NCBI GenBank assembly: GCA_028345065.1
Contig: JAOMCN010000021.1
Location: 1 to 38,095 of the forward strand
Reading direction: 5' to 3'
Origin: Rhodospirillales bacterium
GTDB lineage: Bacteria; Pseudomonadota; Alphaproteobacteria; Rhodospirillales; UBA2165
Length of the DNA stretch: 38,095 nucleotides
Both the position numbers and the translations under genes were made by a program. Below, one piece after another: positions 7,191-15,052 of the stretch. Under the pieces are notes generated by a model. The model saw only the letters and a list, made by a program, of their open reading frames with translations, ran no database searches and was not told where the DNA came from. The stretch's first letter is position 1. Each line of letters opens with the position of its first letter.

Positions 7191-8234
7191 CTAGTTTGTA
7201 GATTTGTCTAAATTATTGATCATTGATTTAGCGATCTCGAAGGTTGAGGGGCTAGGCGATAATTCTCCCAACTGGATGCGATGGGTAACTTCGACAATCA
7301 CAGAGTTGCAGCGCGTTACTGCGCCAACTTCTTTTCCTTTTTTAACAATTAAACCGTTAATGTCTTCCACTTCACTCTTTCTACCTTTCAGATGATCCTG
7401 CAGGGTGCAATCCCGGGCGGCGGGTCCGATGTCTGCCAAAAGTTTTTCGAATAGTGTTTCCAGAAGTCTATTTGTGTCTTTTACCTCATCTTGAGTCAGG
7501 CCAAATATGGGTTGTATCTTATAGCCCAAGGCTTGCCCTACATTTAGAGCCTCGGTACCTATTTTAAATATCATTTCACGCATGCCCGGCAGTTTAGGTC
7601 CCTCAGCGGCAGAGAGACCTGTGAGCGCTATTGGAGCAAGACACATGGTATTGATGATTAACTTCATCCACTTGGCTGAGATAATATCTTCAGAGATAGA
7701 AACCTTGCCGACGTGGCTCAGGAGTTCGGTAATTTCTTTTTCTCTACCTACAGTCTTTGCATTAATATTTCCAACACCAAACCATGTTTTACTATGCGGT
7801 GTATTTCTCTTCACTAGGCCGGGGGTAAAAATTTCAGACGATAGTTCAATGACACAGCCGAGGGTTCGTTCTTCGCCCACGATTTCGACGATATCATCCA
7901 CGGTCATTGCATTCTGAACGCCCACTAGGAGGCCCTCTCGATGTAAATACGGTTTAATAAGTTCGCACGCCCATCGAGTATCGTATGATTTTGTAAACAA
8001 GAAGACGACATCATATTTGCAGGTCATAGAGGCCAAGTCACAAAGGTGGTAGGCCTCAACCTGGACACACAATTCTTCATCTGGCATGGAGATTTTAACG
8101 CCATCTCTGCGCATTACCTCTACATGCTCTGGCCATTGATCAATTAAATGCACATCATACCCAGCCTTTGTGAGGTCAGCGGCTGTGCAACTGCCATTAG
8201 CGCCAGTTCCGAGTACTGCTATTTTTTGTTCCAA
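7191..8234 (-). CDS. 2-dehydropantoate 2-reductase family oxidoreductase (copy 2)
   Basis: A 347-residue paralogue of the protein at 4814-5845, similar along its whole length. It has GTGANG at residues 9-14, GVQNAMT, and SAKWMKLIINT with the catalytic-type Lys. The start is a TTG at 8234, supported by the alignment with copy 1 (MDKRIAV versus an EQKIAV-type beginning) and by AAGGGA about 6 nt upstream. The activity is NAD(P)H-dependent reduction of a 2-oxo acid by family. Substitution of Gly by Ala in the VQN(G/A)MT motif and the different C-terminus suggest that the two copies have diverged in substrate. Confidence 0.85.
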   Translation of the reverse strand: MEQKIAVLGTGANGSCTAADLTKAGYDVHLIDQWPEHVEVMRRDGVKISMPDEELCVQVEAYHLCDLASMTCKYDVVFLFTKSYDTRWACELIKPYLHREGLLVGVQNAMTVDDIVEIVGEERTLGCVIELSSEIFTPGLVKRNTPHSKTWFGVGNINAKTVGREKEITELLSHVGKVSISEDIISAKWMKLIINTMCLAPIALTGLSAAEGPKLPGMREMIFKIGTEALNVGQALGYKIQPIFGLTQDEVKDTNRLLETLFEKLLADIGPAARDCTLQDHLKGRKSEVEDINGLIVKKGKEVGAVTRCNSVIVEVTHRIQLGELSPSPSTFEIAKSMINNLDKSTN

Positions 8235-8601
8235 GAATTTCCCTTAATTTATTTTTGTTCTTAATAAAAATTAGAGCACATTTTTACAAATTATGTATGA
8301 TTATAAGAAAAATGACTTTGATAGCTTTAGACTATGAAATGATACTGTCCTCGTCATGAGAGCTAATATTTTTCTTGAAAAGAAGTCCGGCATGCTGTTT
8401 TCTTTTGGTGCTAATATACCGGCAGTTCGTGGCTACATCCTATTGGTGGAGATTGATCCTAGATATGAAGTACTATCTGAAATTATTCTTGTACACCTAA
8501 ATATATTCTCGACAGCTTATAAGATTTGGTGTTCAACACCAGTGGTCAGGGTAACAGCTTAAAGTTAGGGAGCCAACGGGCGCTATTAAAGTATTAGTAC
8601 A
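8235..8601. other. Intergenic region without a supported gene
   Basis: AT-rich region between the minus-strand reductase and the plus-strand FliF-tail-like gene. A 68-codon plus-strand frame at 8356-8562 exists but has no ribosome-binding site and no family resemblance, so it is not called. No RNA gene or repeat was recognised. Confidence 0.35.
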
Positions 8602-8817
8602 ATGGCTCAGAAAACCTCAAAACAAGGTCGCCGCTATGGCGGGATATCAATTAACAAGCCTAATCAAATAAAGAATCTTCAAAATCAATTAGGACCGAAA
8701 CTTGAGCGCAATAAAAAGCGTTATCATCAAAAGCGTTCAAGTCTCGTAAAATTAGTTGCGGAGCATCCTGAAGAGTCAATAGCTACCATTCGTCAATGGA
8801 TGCTCGAAATAGATTAA
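8602..8817 (+). CDS. Small basic protein with a FliF C-terminal-like tail
   Basis: A 71-residue protein. The first ~45 residues are very basic and Gln/Asn/Lys-rich (QGRRYGG, KNLQNQL, ERNKKRYHQKR). The last ~25 read LVKLVAEHPEESIATIRQWM, closely resembling the extreme C-terminus of alphaproteobacterial FliF (pattern LVE.HPEEa..iIR.W), the segment that docks onto FliG in the flagellar rotor. The rest of FliF (periplasmic ring domains, two TM helices) is absent, and a stop lies 15 nt upstream of the ATG in frame, so this is not simply the end of a longer frame. It may be a free FliG-binding peptide, a relic, or chance similarity. A hairpin lies downstream at 8918-8948. Confidence 0.55.
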   Translation: MAQKTSKQGRRYGGISINKPNQIKNLQNQLGPKLERNKKRYHQKRSSLVKLVAEHPEESIATIRQWMLEID

Positions 8818-8903
8818 GTGGGGCACATTCCATAAAGTCTAGTGAATCGGATAGTCGGTTTTGAGCCTTTGAACCATTCTTATATGTTAAAGCTGGAGCT
8901 AAG

Positions 8904-8966
8904 ATGGAAAAAGAAAAACCGCCTGCGGGGGAGGCAACAGCAGGCGGTCAGTTTTTAGCTATATAA
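8904..8966 (+). CDS. Candidate 20-residue mini-ORF across a hairpin
   Basis: An ATG at 8904 is preceded by GGAG with a 5-nt spacer and opens a 20-codon frame ending TAA (product begins MEKEKPPAGEATAGG). The frame runs through both arms of the hairpin at 8918-8948, so ribosomes on it would melt the stem, as in attenuator leaders. The peptide has no run of one regulatory amino acid. It may be chance overlap with a terminator. Confidence 0.3.
   Translation: MEKEKPPAGEATAGGQFLAI
8918..8956 (+). terminator. Rho-independent-type terminator
   Basis: ACCGCCTGC at 8918-8926 and GCAGGCGGT at 8940-8948 form a perfect GC-rich 9-bp stem with a 13-nt loop, followed by TTTTT at 8952-8956 and preceded by an A-run (so it could act both ways). 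It lies 100 nt after the FliF-tail-like gene and probably ends its transcript. Confidence 0.65.
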
Positions 8967-9301
8967 ATTTATGCCTCTTTTTCGGGGGAGGCTGTTATTT
9001 GGCTCTGTTTCAGAGCTGGTGTGGCCTTTCTCCTAGTAAGAGCCTGGCTCCAGAAGAAAAAACCAATAATTTAAGAATATAAGTATCAAATAATGAGTTT
9101 AATATTTAGTGAATCAGAACTGAAAGAATTTCGACACAGCAATAAGGTTGGAAACACAGTCCGGTCCGGGATATTGTTGATCCTGCATCATCGACAATTG
9201 ATGTGAAATTCAACGGGATGAAATTTTTAAAGATACAATCTAGGAAGGAAAATAATTGGAAACAGTAGAATTTTATCCGTTTGATACTGAGGATAATCAT
9301 A
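8967..9301. other. Intergenic region upstream of the cupin gene
   Basis: A second GGGGGAGGC occurs at about 8985, repeating the loop sequence of the upstream hairpin, and a short GAGCC-T-GGCTC palindrome follows near 9040. No gene is supported. The right end should contain the promoter of the cupin gene, not resolved here. Confidence 0.35.
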
Positions 9302-9829
9302 ATGCCAAAAATTTTTAGACGCGTCGTTACAGGACACCAAATTGAAGACGGAAAATCATTTATTTGGAAGGATGGTGCGCCCCCACAGTCCCTTGAACCG
9401 ATGCCGGAACTTATATTGCACGAAATCTGGGAAACGGGTTCGAAGGCTAGTAATACGGCCGACCGAGATGCGGCGATCCGCGAAAATAGTATTGAACCTC
9501 ACGATCCCGCAGGGACGATTTTTAGGATTGTTGAATTTCCACCTGATGAAATTTGGTTGGCTGGCGACGTAGGGAAGGGGTTCAAAGAAATGGGTAGTGG
9601 CAGCGCTCATGATGATGCATCCGATACACCTGGTATGCATGAAACCCAGACCACGGATTACGCAATTGTAATGGAGGGTGAAATTTGGGCGGTGATGGAG
9701 GCCGGTGAAACTAAGTTGAGGGCTGGTGATGTCTTAGTGCAACGAGGGACAAATCATGCCTGGTCTAATCGCAGTAATAAATTATCAATTGTTGCATTCG
9801 TATTGGTAGGGGCCGAACCCCGCGTATAA
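9302..9829 (+). CDS. Cupin-domain protein
   Basis: A 175-residue protein. The C-terminal half carries a cupin_2 barrel with HETQTTDYAIVMEGEIW (motif 1, metal-type His and Glu) and later RAGDVLVQRGTNHAWSNRS (motif 2 with His). The N-terminal ~90 residues contain a partner strand region with FRIVEFPPDE. Layout matches cupins found with aromatic or hydroxy-acid catabolism genes; they may be dioxygenases, isomerases or binding proteins. The ATG at 9302 is chosen (GAGG about 9 nt upstream) over an in-frame TTG at 9281. It is convergent with the HpcH/HpaI aldolase, with only 57 nt between the stops. Confidence 0.8.
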   Translation: MPKIFRRVVTGHQIEDGKSFIWKDGAPPQSLEPMPELILHEIWETGSKASNTADRDAAIRENSIEPHDPAGTIFRIVEFPPDEIWLAGDVGKGFKEMGSGSAHDDASDTPGMHETQTTDYAIVMEGEIWAVMEAGETKLRAGDVLVQRGTNHAWSNRSNKLSIVAFVLVGAEPRV

Positions 9830-9886
9830 ATAAGTTGATTGGTTTATTTTAAAATGCCGATGACTATCTAATTTGCTTGCAAGGGG

Positions 9887-10666
9887 CTAGAGGTTGTTAA
9901 AGAAGTCTCCTCTGGCACAGGCGCCTGCAAGTATGAAGGTCAGATCCGTACCCCCTAGGAAGAAACAAATACCTAGCTTTGCGAAACTTGGCAGAATGGT
10001 CTCGTCGTAGACGCCCCCCAACCCCGGCCACTTCGACACCGACAAAGTGGCCTCGGCGACACTGCTGACTGCTTCAACAAATTTAGGATTTTGGAATTGC
10101 CCGGGGATACCCATCGTAGCCGATAAGTCGGAACCACCCACGAGTAAAATATCAACACCATCGACGCCTGCGATACTGGTAGCGTTCTCGACGGCTTCCG
10201 GTGTTTCAATCATCATGACGATCAAGGTTTCTTGGTTGAGGCCTTCCATAACTTCTGTCGCCGGTAGGGTTTCATATTCAAGCTGTGGACCGCCATAAGT
10301 TAGTGATCTGCTACCTTTGGGCGGGAAACGGCAAGCGTCTACATACTTACGGGCTTCGTCTGCATTCTGTACATGAGGAAAGATTACTCCCTGCGCCCCA
10401 GCATCAAGGATGCGCGCGGCCCTATTGACATCACCTGAAGGCACGCGAACTAGTGCACTAATACCAGTGGGCAAAGCTGCAGCACAAATCTGGCCAGCCG
10501 TATCCAGGTCCATAGTCGAGTGTTCTAGGTCGATGAAGATCCAGTGAAACCCACATGCCTTGGCAATTTGTGGAATCTCGGGTGTGCGAAGTCGGCTAAT
10601 ATTAAAACTGGCAGCAATTTTACCCATTTTTAGTCGTTTTTTGACGTTGTTTAATACAATGGCCAT
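9887..10666 (-). CDS. HpcH/HpaI-family aldolase
   Basis: A 259-residue TIM-barrel aldolase of normal length. Visible landmarks are FIDLEHS with the catalytic-type His49, LVRVP with Arg74, DAGAQGVIFPHV, RFPPKGSRS, MIETPEA with Glu154 and VGGSDLSATMG with Asp180. These give the metal-binding Glu/Asp pair, Arg and His of class II aldolases such as 4-hydroxy-2-oxoheptanedioate aldolase, which cleave 4-hydroxy-2-oxo acids to pyruvate plus an aldehyde. AAGGAG lies about 10 nt before the ATG. Substrate is unknown. Together with the ketopantoate-reductase paralogues it suggests handling of hydroxy/oxo-acids, by inference. Confidence 0.88.
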   Translation of the reverse strand: MAIVLNNVKKRLKMGKIAASFNISRLRTPEIPQIAKACGFHWIFIDLEHSTMDLDTAGQICAAALPTGISALVRVPSGDVNRAARILDAGAQGVIFPHVQNADEARKYVDACRFPPKGSRSLTYGGPQLEYETLPATEVMEGLNQETLIVMMIETPEAVENATSIAGVDGVDILLVGGSDLSATMGIPGQFQNPKFVEAVSSVAEATLSVSKWPGLGGVYDETILPSFAKLGICFFLGGTDLTFILAGACARGDFFNNL

Positions 10667-10885
10667 GATTGGGGTGCTCCTTGTATATCGGATGGGGTGG
10701 TTCAGTCGTGGTGATATTGCTTACAATTGGGTAACTAATAAAACCGGGTTTTGCGGACAGAGGTAGCCGTTCGAGCCAGACACATAACATGTCGTTACTA
10801 ACTTATAGTTTGTTGAGAATTAAGTCTCCTACTAATATAAATTCTCTAAGCCTTCTTTCCTCGGCCATCTTACGTTAGCGCCTCG

Positions 10886-11794
10886 ATGATCTTAACGCTT
10901 TACATAACTACGGTTCTAATCTGGGGTTCCTCTTGGATTATGTTTGATTTCCAAACGGGGATAGTTTCACCAGAAGTTTCCGGTGCCTATCGTTTTGGAA
11001 TAGCAGCGTTATTTATGTTCATTTGGGCAAAATTGAATCGAGAAACGTTACGCTTTGCCATGGGAGAACACGGTTTCCTCGCGCTTCAGGGTGCTTTCAT
11101 GTTTGCGTTAAATATCGTTTTTCTTTATCTCGCAGCCTGGTATTTGCCCAGTGGTCTTAATGCTGTTGTGTTCTCTATGGCATCTATCATCAGCATGGGC
11201 GCAGGCACATTTTATTACCGAAAAGCACCTTCAATGACCCTTTTCATAGGAGGTTTAACCGGTGTGCTCGGGGTCGTTGTAGTTTTTTGGCCAGAGATTA
11301 AGAGTTTGGAATTACATCAAGGTGTTGGTCTTGGACTTCTTTTAAGTTTAGCGGGCACGACAAGCTTTGCCATAAGCTTACTTATCGGTGAACGAAACCA
11401 AAAGGCGGGTCTTGGTGGCCATGGTGGACTAGCCTGGGCAATGACTTACGGTACATTGGTGATGTGTGTAATCGCCGTCTTTCGAGACAGCCCATTTACG
11501 TTTGACAGTAGATTTTCCTATGTGGGTTCTCTTATCTTCCTTATCGTTTTTAATTCAGTGATTGCTTTCTCTGTCTATTTTGCACTTTTAAAACGTATTG
11601 GTGCTGAGAGATCTGCATACGTTACAGTTTTGTTTCCTGTTGTTGCTTTGGTAATTTCAACAATTTTTGAAAACTACCAATGGACGTTATCGGCGTTCAT
11701 TGGTGTTGCGCTGACCCTTATTGGAAATGTTCTTATTTTGAAGAATAGCTCTAGAGCTAAAGTCGTACCAATCAAGCCCAAACTTGAGAACTGA
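10886..11794 (+). CDS. EamA/DMT-family transporter
   Basis: A 302-residue integral membrane protein with about ten hydrophobic segments arranged as two EamA repeats. The first starts at TLYITTVLIWGSSWIMF and the second near GLGLLLSLAGTTSFAISLLIGERN. The WGS...F...P..... RF pattern of the first helices is typical of the drug/metabolite transporter superfamily, which exports metabolites or amino-acid derivatives. No Shine-Dalgarno sequence is evident before the ATG, but the first TM helix begins at once, so a later start is unlikely. It diverges from the aldolase gene across 219 nt, so the two may share a control region. Confidence 0.88.
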   Translation: MILTLYITTVLIWGSSWIMFDFQTGIVSPEVSGAYRFGIAALFMFIWAKLNRETLRFAMGEHGFLALQGAFMFALNIVFLYLAAWYLPSGLNAVVFSMASIISMGAGTFYYRKAPSMTLFIGGLTGVLGVVVVFWPEIKSLELHQGVGLGLLLSLAGTTSFAISLLIGERNQKAGLGGHGGLAWAMTYGTLVMCVIAVFRDSPFTFDSRFSYVGSLIFLIVFNSVIAFSVYFALLKRIGAERSAYVTVLFPVVALVISTIFENYQWTLSAFIGVALTLIGNVLILKNSSRAKVVPIKPKLEN

Positions 11795-11850
11795 AGTTTA
11801 TTAATTAGAATTTTAATAACCTTGTCGCGTAAAGGGCGTTTCAGATCATT

Positions 11851-11994
11851 TTATAGGCCAACTAAAAATAGCATTGCTAAACCAAGCCAAAAGCCAAAAA
11901 TCATTGAACCTACGGTGAGTAAAATAATAGGGGACGAATTTGTGGGTAACTTGCGACGCTTTCTATTGCGTAACGAGAGAGCCATGTGCTCCAT
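11851..11994 (-). CDS. 47-residue single-TM microprotein
   Basis: An ATG at 11994 with a perfect AAGGAGG (12000-12006) 5 nt upstream opens a 47-codon frame ending TAA. The N-terminal ~20 residues are basic (SLRNRKRRKLP). The rest is one membrane helix with Gly spacing (IILLTVGSMIFGFWLGLAMLFLVGL). It predicts a single-pass inner-membrane microprotein with a cytoplasmic N-terminus, possibly an accessory subunit. No family is recognised. It converges on the DMT transporter, with 56 nt between the stops. The ribosome-binding site and clean topology make this one of the better-supported small ORFs here. Confidence 0.7.
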   Translation of the reverse strand: MEHMALSLRNRKRRKLPTNSSPIILLTVGSMIFGFWLGLAMLFLVGL

Positions 11995-12207
11995 TATTTC
12001 CTCCTTAGATGAACCTAATTATTATTAGTTAAGGGACTTCAATTCTAAGAATCGGTATGAAGACAAACATGATAAGACCGACTGTTTTAGAACGTTAGGA
12101 GATCAATCAGGCATACCGCAATGATCACCATCACAGTTCTGTAACTGTCTGTTTTATAATTAAAATCAGAAAATATTTTTAAGTATCGATATCTGATAAG
12201 AAAGGGT

Positions 12208-12489
12208 CTAACGCAACTTGCAACCTTCGCGTATTTGATCGCGTTGGCTGTCGTAGGAAATCCAGCAGATTTTCGTAATACCGTCTTTTTGAAAAACGAA
12301 GTGGATCACCTGGATAACCCGCGTCAGGTTATCGTATGGGCTGTCGCCAGGATAATTCTTGATTTCTTCACGCCTTTCAATTTCAGTCCAACCCTCTGAA
12401 CGTAGATCGGCAATTCGTGTTTTTTGGGCTGACCCGAGAGTGAAAGGTAGCAACCAGATTATTAGTGTTAAGCAAAAGATTTTTAACAT
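12208..12489 (-). CDS. Small secreted protein, unknown
   Basis: A 93-residue protein from the ATG at 12489 (a GTG eight codons upstream is possible). Residues 1-21 form a signal peptide (MLKIF, LTLIIWLLPFTLGSA) with likely cleavage before QK. The mature ~70 residues read as a mixed alpha/beta domain with two Cys (KICWISYDSQRDQIREGCKL) that could form a disulfide in the periplasm. The pattern (two-strand core, repeated I/V-F alternation, final C) is that of small periplasmic proteins of unknown role found in alphaproteobacteria; I do not recognise a named family. It has no clear operon partner. Confidence 0.65.
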   Translation of the reverse strand: MLKIFCLTLIIWLLPFTLGSAQKTRIADLRSEGWTEIERREEIKNYPGDSPYDNLTRVIQVIHFVFQKDGITKICWISYDSQRDQIREGCKLR

Positions 12490-12642
12490 TCTGGTAGATG
12501 CTCTTATTCCCACTCTATCAATTTGGGTACCTGAAAGTATAAAGAGATAATTTCAACCAACTGTTATCAAGATTCGAGTACATTGTCATAGTGAACCTGA
12601 TTATTTACACGTGTATCAGGAAAATCTGCTAACACATTAACG

Positions 12643-14076
12643 TCACTCACGAGACTTTTCGCCTAATGCCTGTGCGATTGTTAGCTCCTCACCTTCTTCA
12701 TACTGAAGAAGGTCGCCAGCAATAATTTGGGCCGAACCCTTTAGACACTCCAATAAAGATGGGTGAGGAAAAACTGACTCTAATATGTAAGTATACGGTA
12801 GATTTCGTTCAATCATTATCGCAGCCGCACCAACAATAGTATCTGCATGTGGGCCTATCGCTCGAACACCCAAAATTCTATCGTCACCAGATGGACCTAC
12901 GATTAGTTTTACAAATCCAATCGGCGGTTGAATAGCGTGGGCCCTGTGATTCCTAGCATAGGGATACTTGCCAACACGTACGGCTCCATGTTTTTTTCTA
13001 ACATATTCTTCAGTGACGCCGGCTCCCGCCAACATTGGGTGTGTAAAAACGATATAAGGGATATGGTCCAGACCTTGGGGATATTCTATATCCAATATTT
13101 TAGCTGCAGCACAACGACCTTCTGCTTCGGCGACGTGAACAAGTGACAAGTCGCTTGGGACATTGCGGTTTCCTATATCACCAACGGCAAAAATATGTGG
13201 CACATTGGTGCAGGTGTTTTCGTCAATCTCGATATAGTTACGATCGTCAACTTTGACGCCGGTGGCTTCTAGATTTAAATATTTCGAGCTTGGTGTTCGA
13301 CCCACCGCAAGCATTACCATTTCGGTCATAATTTCACCAGTGGACAAAATTGTTCGGATGCCATCGTCGCATGGGTTGTGCGTTTGGTACCGACTGGACG
13401 GGATGACATTGATACCCATGGCGTCGAAGGCGTTTTTTAAAAACTCCCTGACGTCTGGGTCTTCATTAGACATAATATGATCTTTGGTGTCGACGAGATG
13501 AACTTCTGTACCAACGGCGTTAAAAATACTGGCGAATTCACACCCTATAACCCCGGCGCCAAGTATCAGTATACTTTTTGGGGAATTTGTTAGGTTAATA
13601 GCTTCATCGCTGGTAATTATTGTTTTCCCATCGATCATCATGTTAGGAAGGATTCTCGGTCGGGTTCCCGTCGCAATTATTATGTGTTCCCCTGAAAATT
13701 CTTTTTTTCCTACGATGACGTTGTGTGGGTCCTTAAAAGTAGCTTGCCCCCTTATCAATTTCACTTTGAGACGCTGTAGACGGTTTTCTAGCATTGAGGT
13801 CAAGCTAGCTGCCGATTGTTCAATACCATTTTTTAGTCTTGAAAAATTTAAAGCCGGTAGGGGACCAAAAACATCCTCACGATGTTTAACATGTAAATAC
13901 TCGCGGGTAAGCTCATAACCAGCCTTGGATTTAAACGCACCCTCGATGCCATATCCCATTAAGGGTCCATCATTGATGATAAGCACGTTTTTCCGCTGAA
14001 GCGCTAGTTTGCCAGCAGCACTAATCCCTCCTGGGCCGCCACCAATAATCAAAACGTCGTAATGCTGAGGTTTCAC
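12643..14076 (-). CDS. Pyridine nucleotide-disulfide oxidoreductase-like protein without the redox disulfide
   Basis: A 477-residue Lpd/SthA-type flavoprotein. It has an N-terminal FAD motif IIGGGPGGISAA, a middle NAD(P) Rossmann motif ILGAGVIGCEFASIF, a second FAD segment FAVGDIGN and a C-terminal dimerisation domain ending near FPHPSLLECLK. In normal members the region after the first Rossmann motif carries a CxxxxC active site. Here that region reads GPLMGYGIEGAFKSKAGYE (about residues 37-55) and has no cysteine. It therefore cannot do dithiol chemistry there and may be a transhydrogenase-like or other NAD(P)H:acceptor oxidoreductase. It stands alone, without 2-oxo-acid dehydrogenase genes nearby. 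Confidence 0.85.
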   Translation of the reverse strand: MKPQHYDVLIIGGGPGGISAAGKLALQRKNVLIINDGPLMGYGIEGAFKSKAGYELTREYLHVKHREDVFGPLPALNFSRLKNGIEQSAASLTSMLENRLQRLKVKLIRGQATFKDPHNVIVGKKEFSGEHIIIATGTRPRILPNMMIDGKTIITSDEAINLTNSPKSILILGAGVIGCEFASIFNAVGTEVHLVDTKDHIMSNEDPDVREFLKNAFDAMGINVIPSSRYQTHNPCDDGIRTILSTGEIMTEMVMLAVGRTPSSKYLNLEATGVKVDDRNYIEIDENTCTNVPHIFAVGDIGNRNVPSDLSLVHVAEAEGRCAAAKILDIEYPQGLDHIPYIVFTHPMLAGAGVTEEYVRKKHGAVRVGKYPYARNHRAHAIQPPIGFVKLIVGPSGDDRILGVRAIGPHADTIVGAAAIMIERNLPYTYILESVFPHPSLLECLKGSAQIIAGDLLQYEEGEELTIAQALGEKSRE

Positions 14077-14285
14077 TCGTTATGTACTCAATGTAATTTG
14101 AAACTTTTTTGAATTCATATATCACGCGAATTTTTTCTGGAGAATCTCGGGTATTGATACCATTTTAGTTTGATCGTTGGATTATTGAAGATTAGTAAAA
14201 CTGTTTAAATATGGCACAGGATGCGACGTTAACCACTCTAAGGGCTGAGGGGGGTATTTGATTTCTTGATCGACTTCTTGATTCC

Positions 14286-14756
14286 TCAGAATAGACCGAG
14301 AGCAAGTTTTGCGTCTTCCGACATGTTTTCCATATCCCAAATTGGCTCCCAAACTAGATATACTTCTACTTCACCAATACTGTCGACGGAGGCCGCAGCA
14401 TCCGCGACTTGTTGGGGTAGTATACCAGCCACCGGACAACCTGGCGCGGTCAAAGTCATTTCAATTCGAACATTGCCACTATCGGCGATTTCAAGTTTGT
14501 AGATCAGACCTAGATCGTAAATATTTACTGGAATTTCGGGGTCATAAACAGTTTGTAATGCAGTGATGACCATCTTTTCGGATGCTACACCCTTGTCGTC
14601 TTCTAATAATTTGCCGGCACGACCAACAAGGCCGCCGTCGCGAAGGATTTCAGGGGATAATTCCGCGTCACCCGGAGCCCCGAATCCAGGGGAACCCGTG
14701 GGTCCATGTAACCCAATACCGGGAGTATACTTCGCGTGTGTTGTCTTATTAACCAT
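14286..14756 (-). CDS. DUF59/MIP18-family protein (SufT/PaaD-like)
   Basis: A 156-residue protein. The C-terminal domain (about residues 61-150) has the MIP18-fold signature YDPEIPVNIYDLGLIY and TLTAPGCPVA, with the conserved Cys107. Members assist iron-sulfur cluster maturation (SufT, Cia2) or occur in the phenylacetyl-CoA epoxidase operon (PaaD). An N-terminal ~60-residue Gly/Pro-rich extension (GLHGPTGSPGFGAPGD) is unusual in composition and probably disordered. No suf or paa gene is adjacent. SufT-like is more likely than PaaD, since the latter has a C-terminal Cys-rich segment that is absent here. Confidence 0.85.
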   Translation of the reverse strand: MVNKTTHAKYTPGIGLHGPTGSPGFGAPGDAELSPEILRDGGLVGRAGKLLEDDKGVASEKMVITALQTVYDPEIPVNIYDLGLIYKLEIADSGNVRIEMTLTAPGCPVAGILPQQVADAAASVDSIGEVEVYLVWEPIWDMENMSEDAKLALGLF

Positions 14757-15052
14757 ATTGATCGTTTGGTTCTCTTTGCGATGCTCATACTCAATATAAC
14801 AGTTAATTATATTGCAGGGATAGATGTTTGGGGGTCTTATTTACATTTATAGCTGGCGTTCATCACGGCTCGGCTATTGGGAATATTGATTTCAGTAAGT
14901 CAAAATTAAACTAGTTAGGCTTGGATGATTTTAAATCTTCATTTTCGTTCAATAAGGGGTGCTCCAAACTATTAAAACATTTCAGTAGAAATGACCGTGC
15001 CTGGCCCAATATTAAAGCAACCGTAAATGTAATAAAAACTATACAACCCTGA

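Noticed and set aside
8356-8562. 68-codon plus-strand frame between the reductase and FliF-tail-like genes
   Set aside because: No ribosome-binding site, no recognisable family, composition not protein-like; likely chance.
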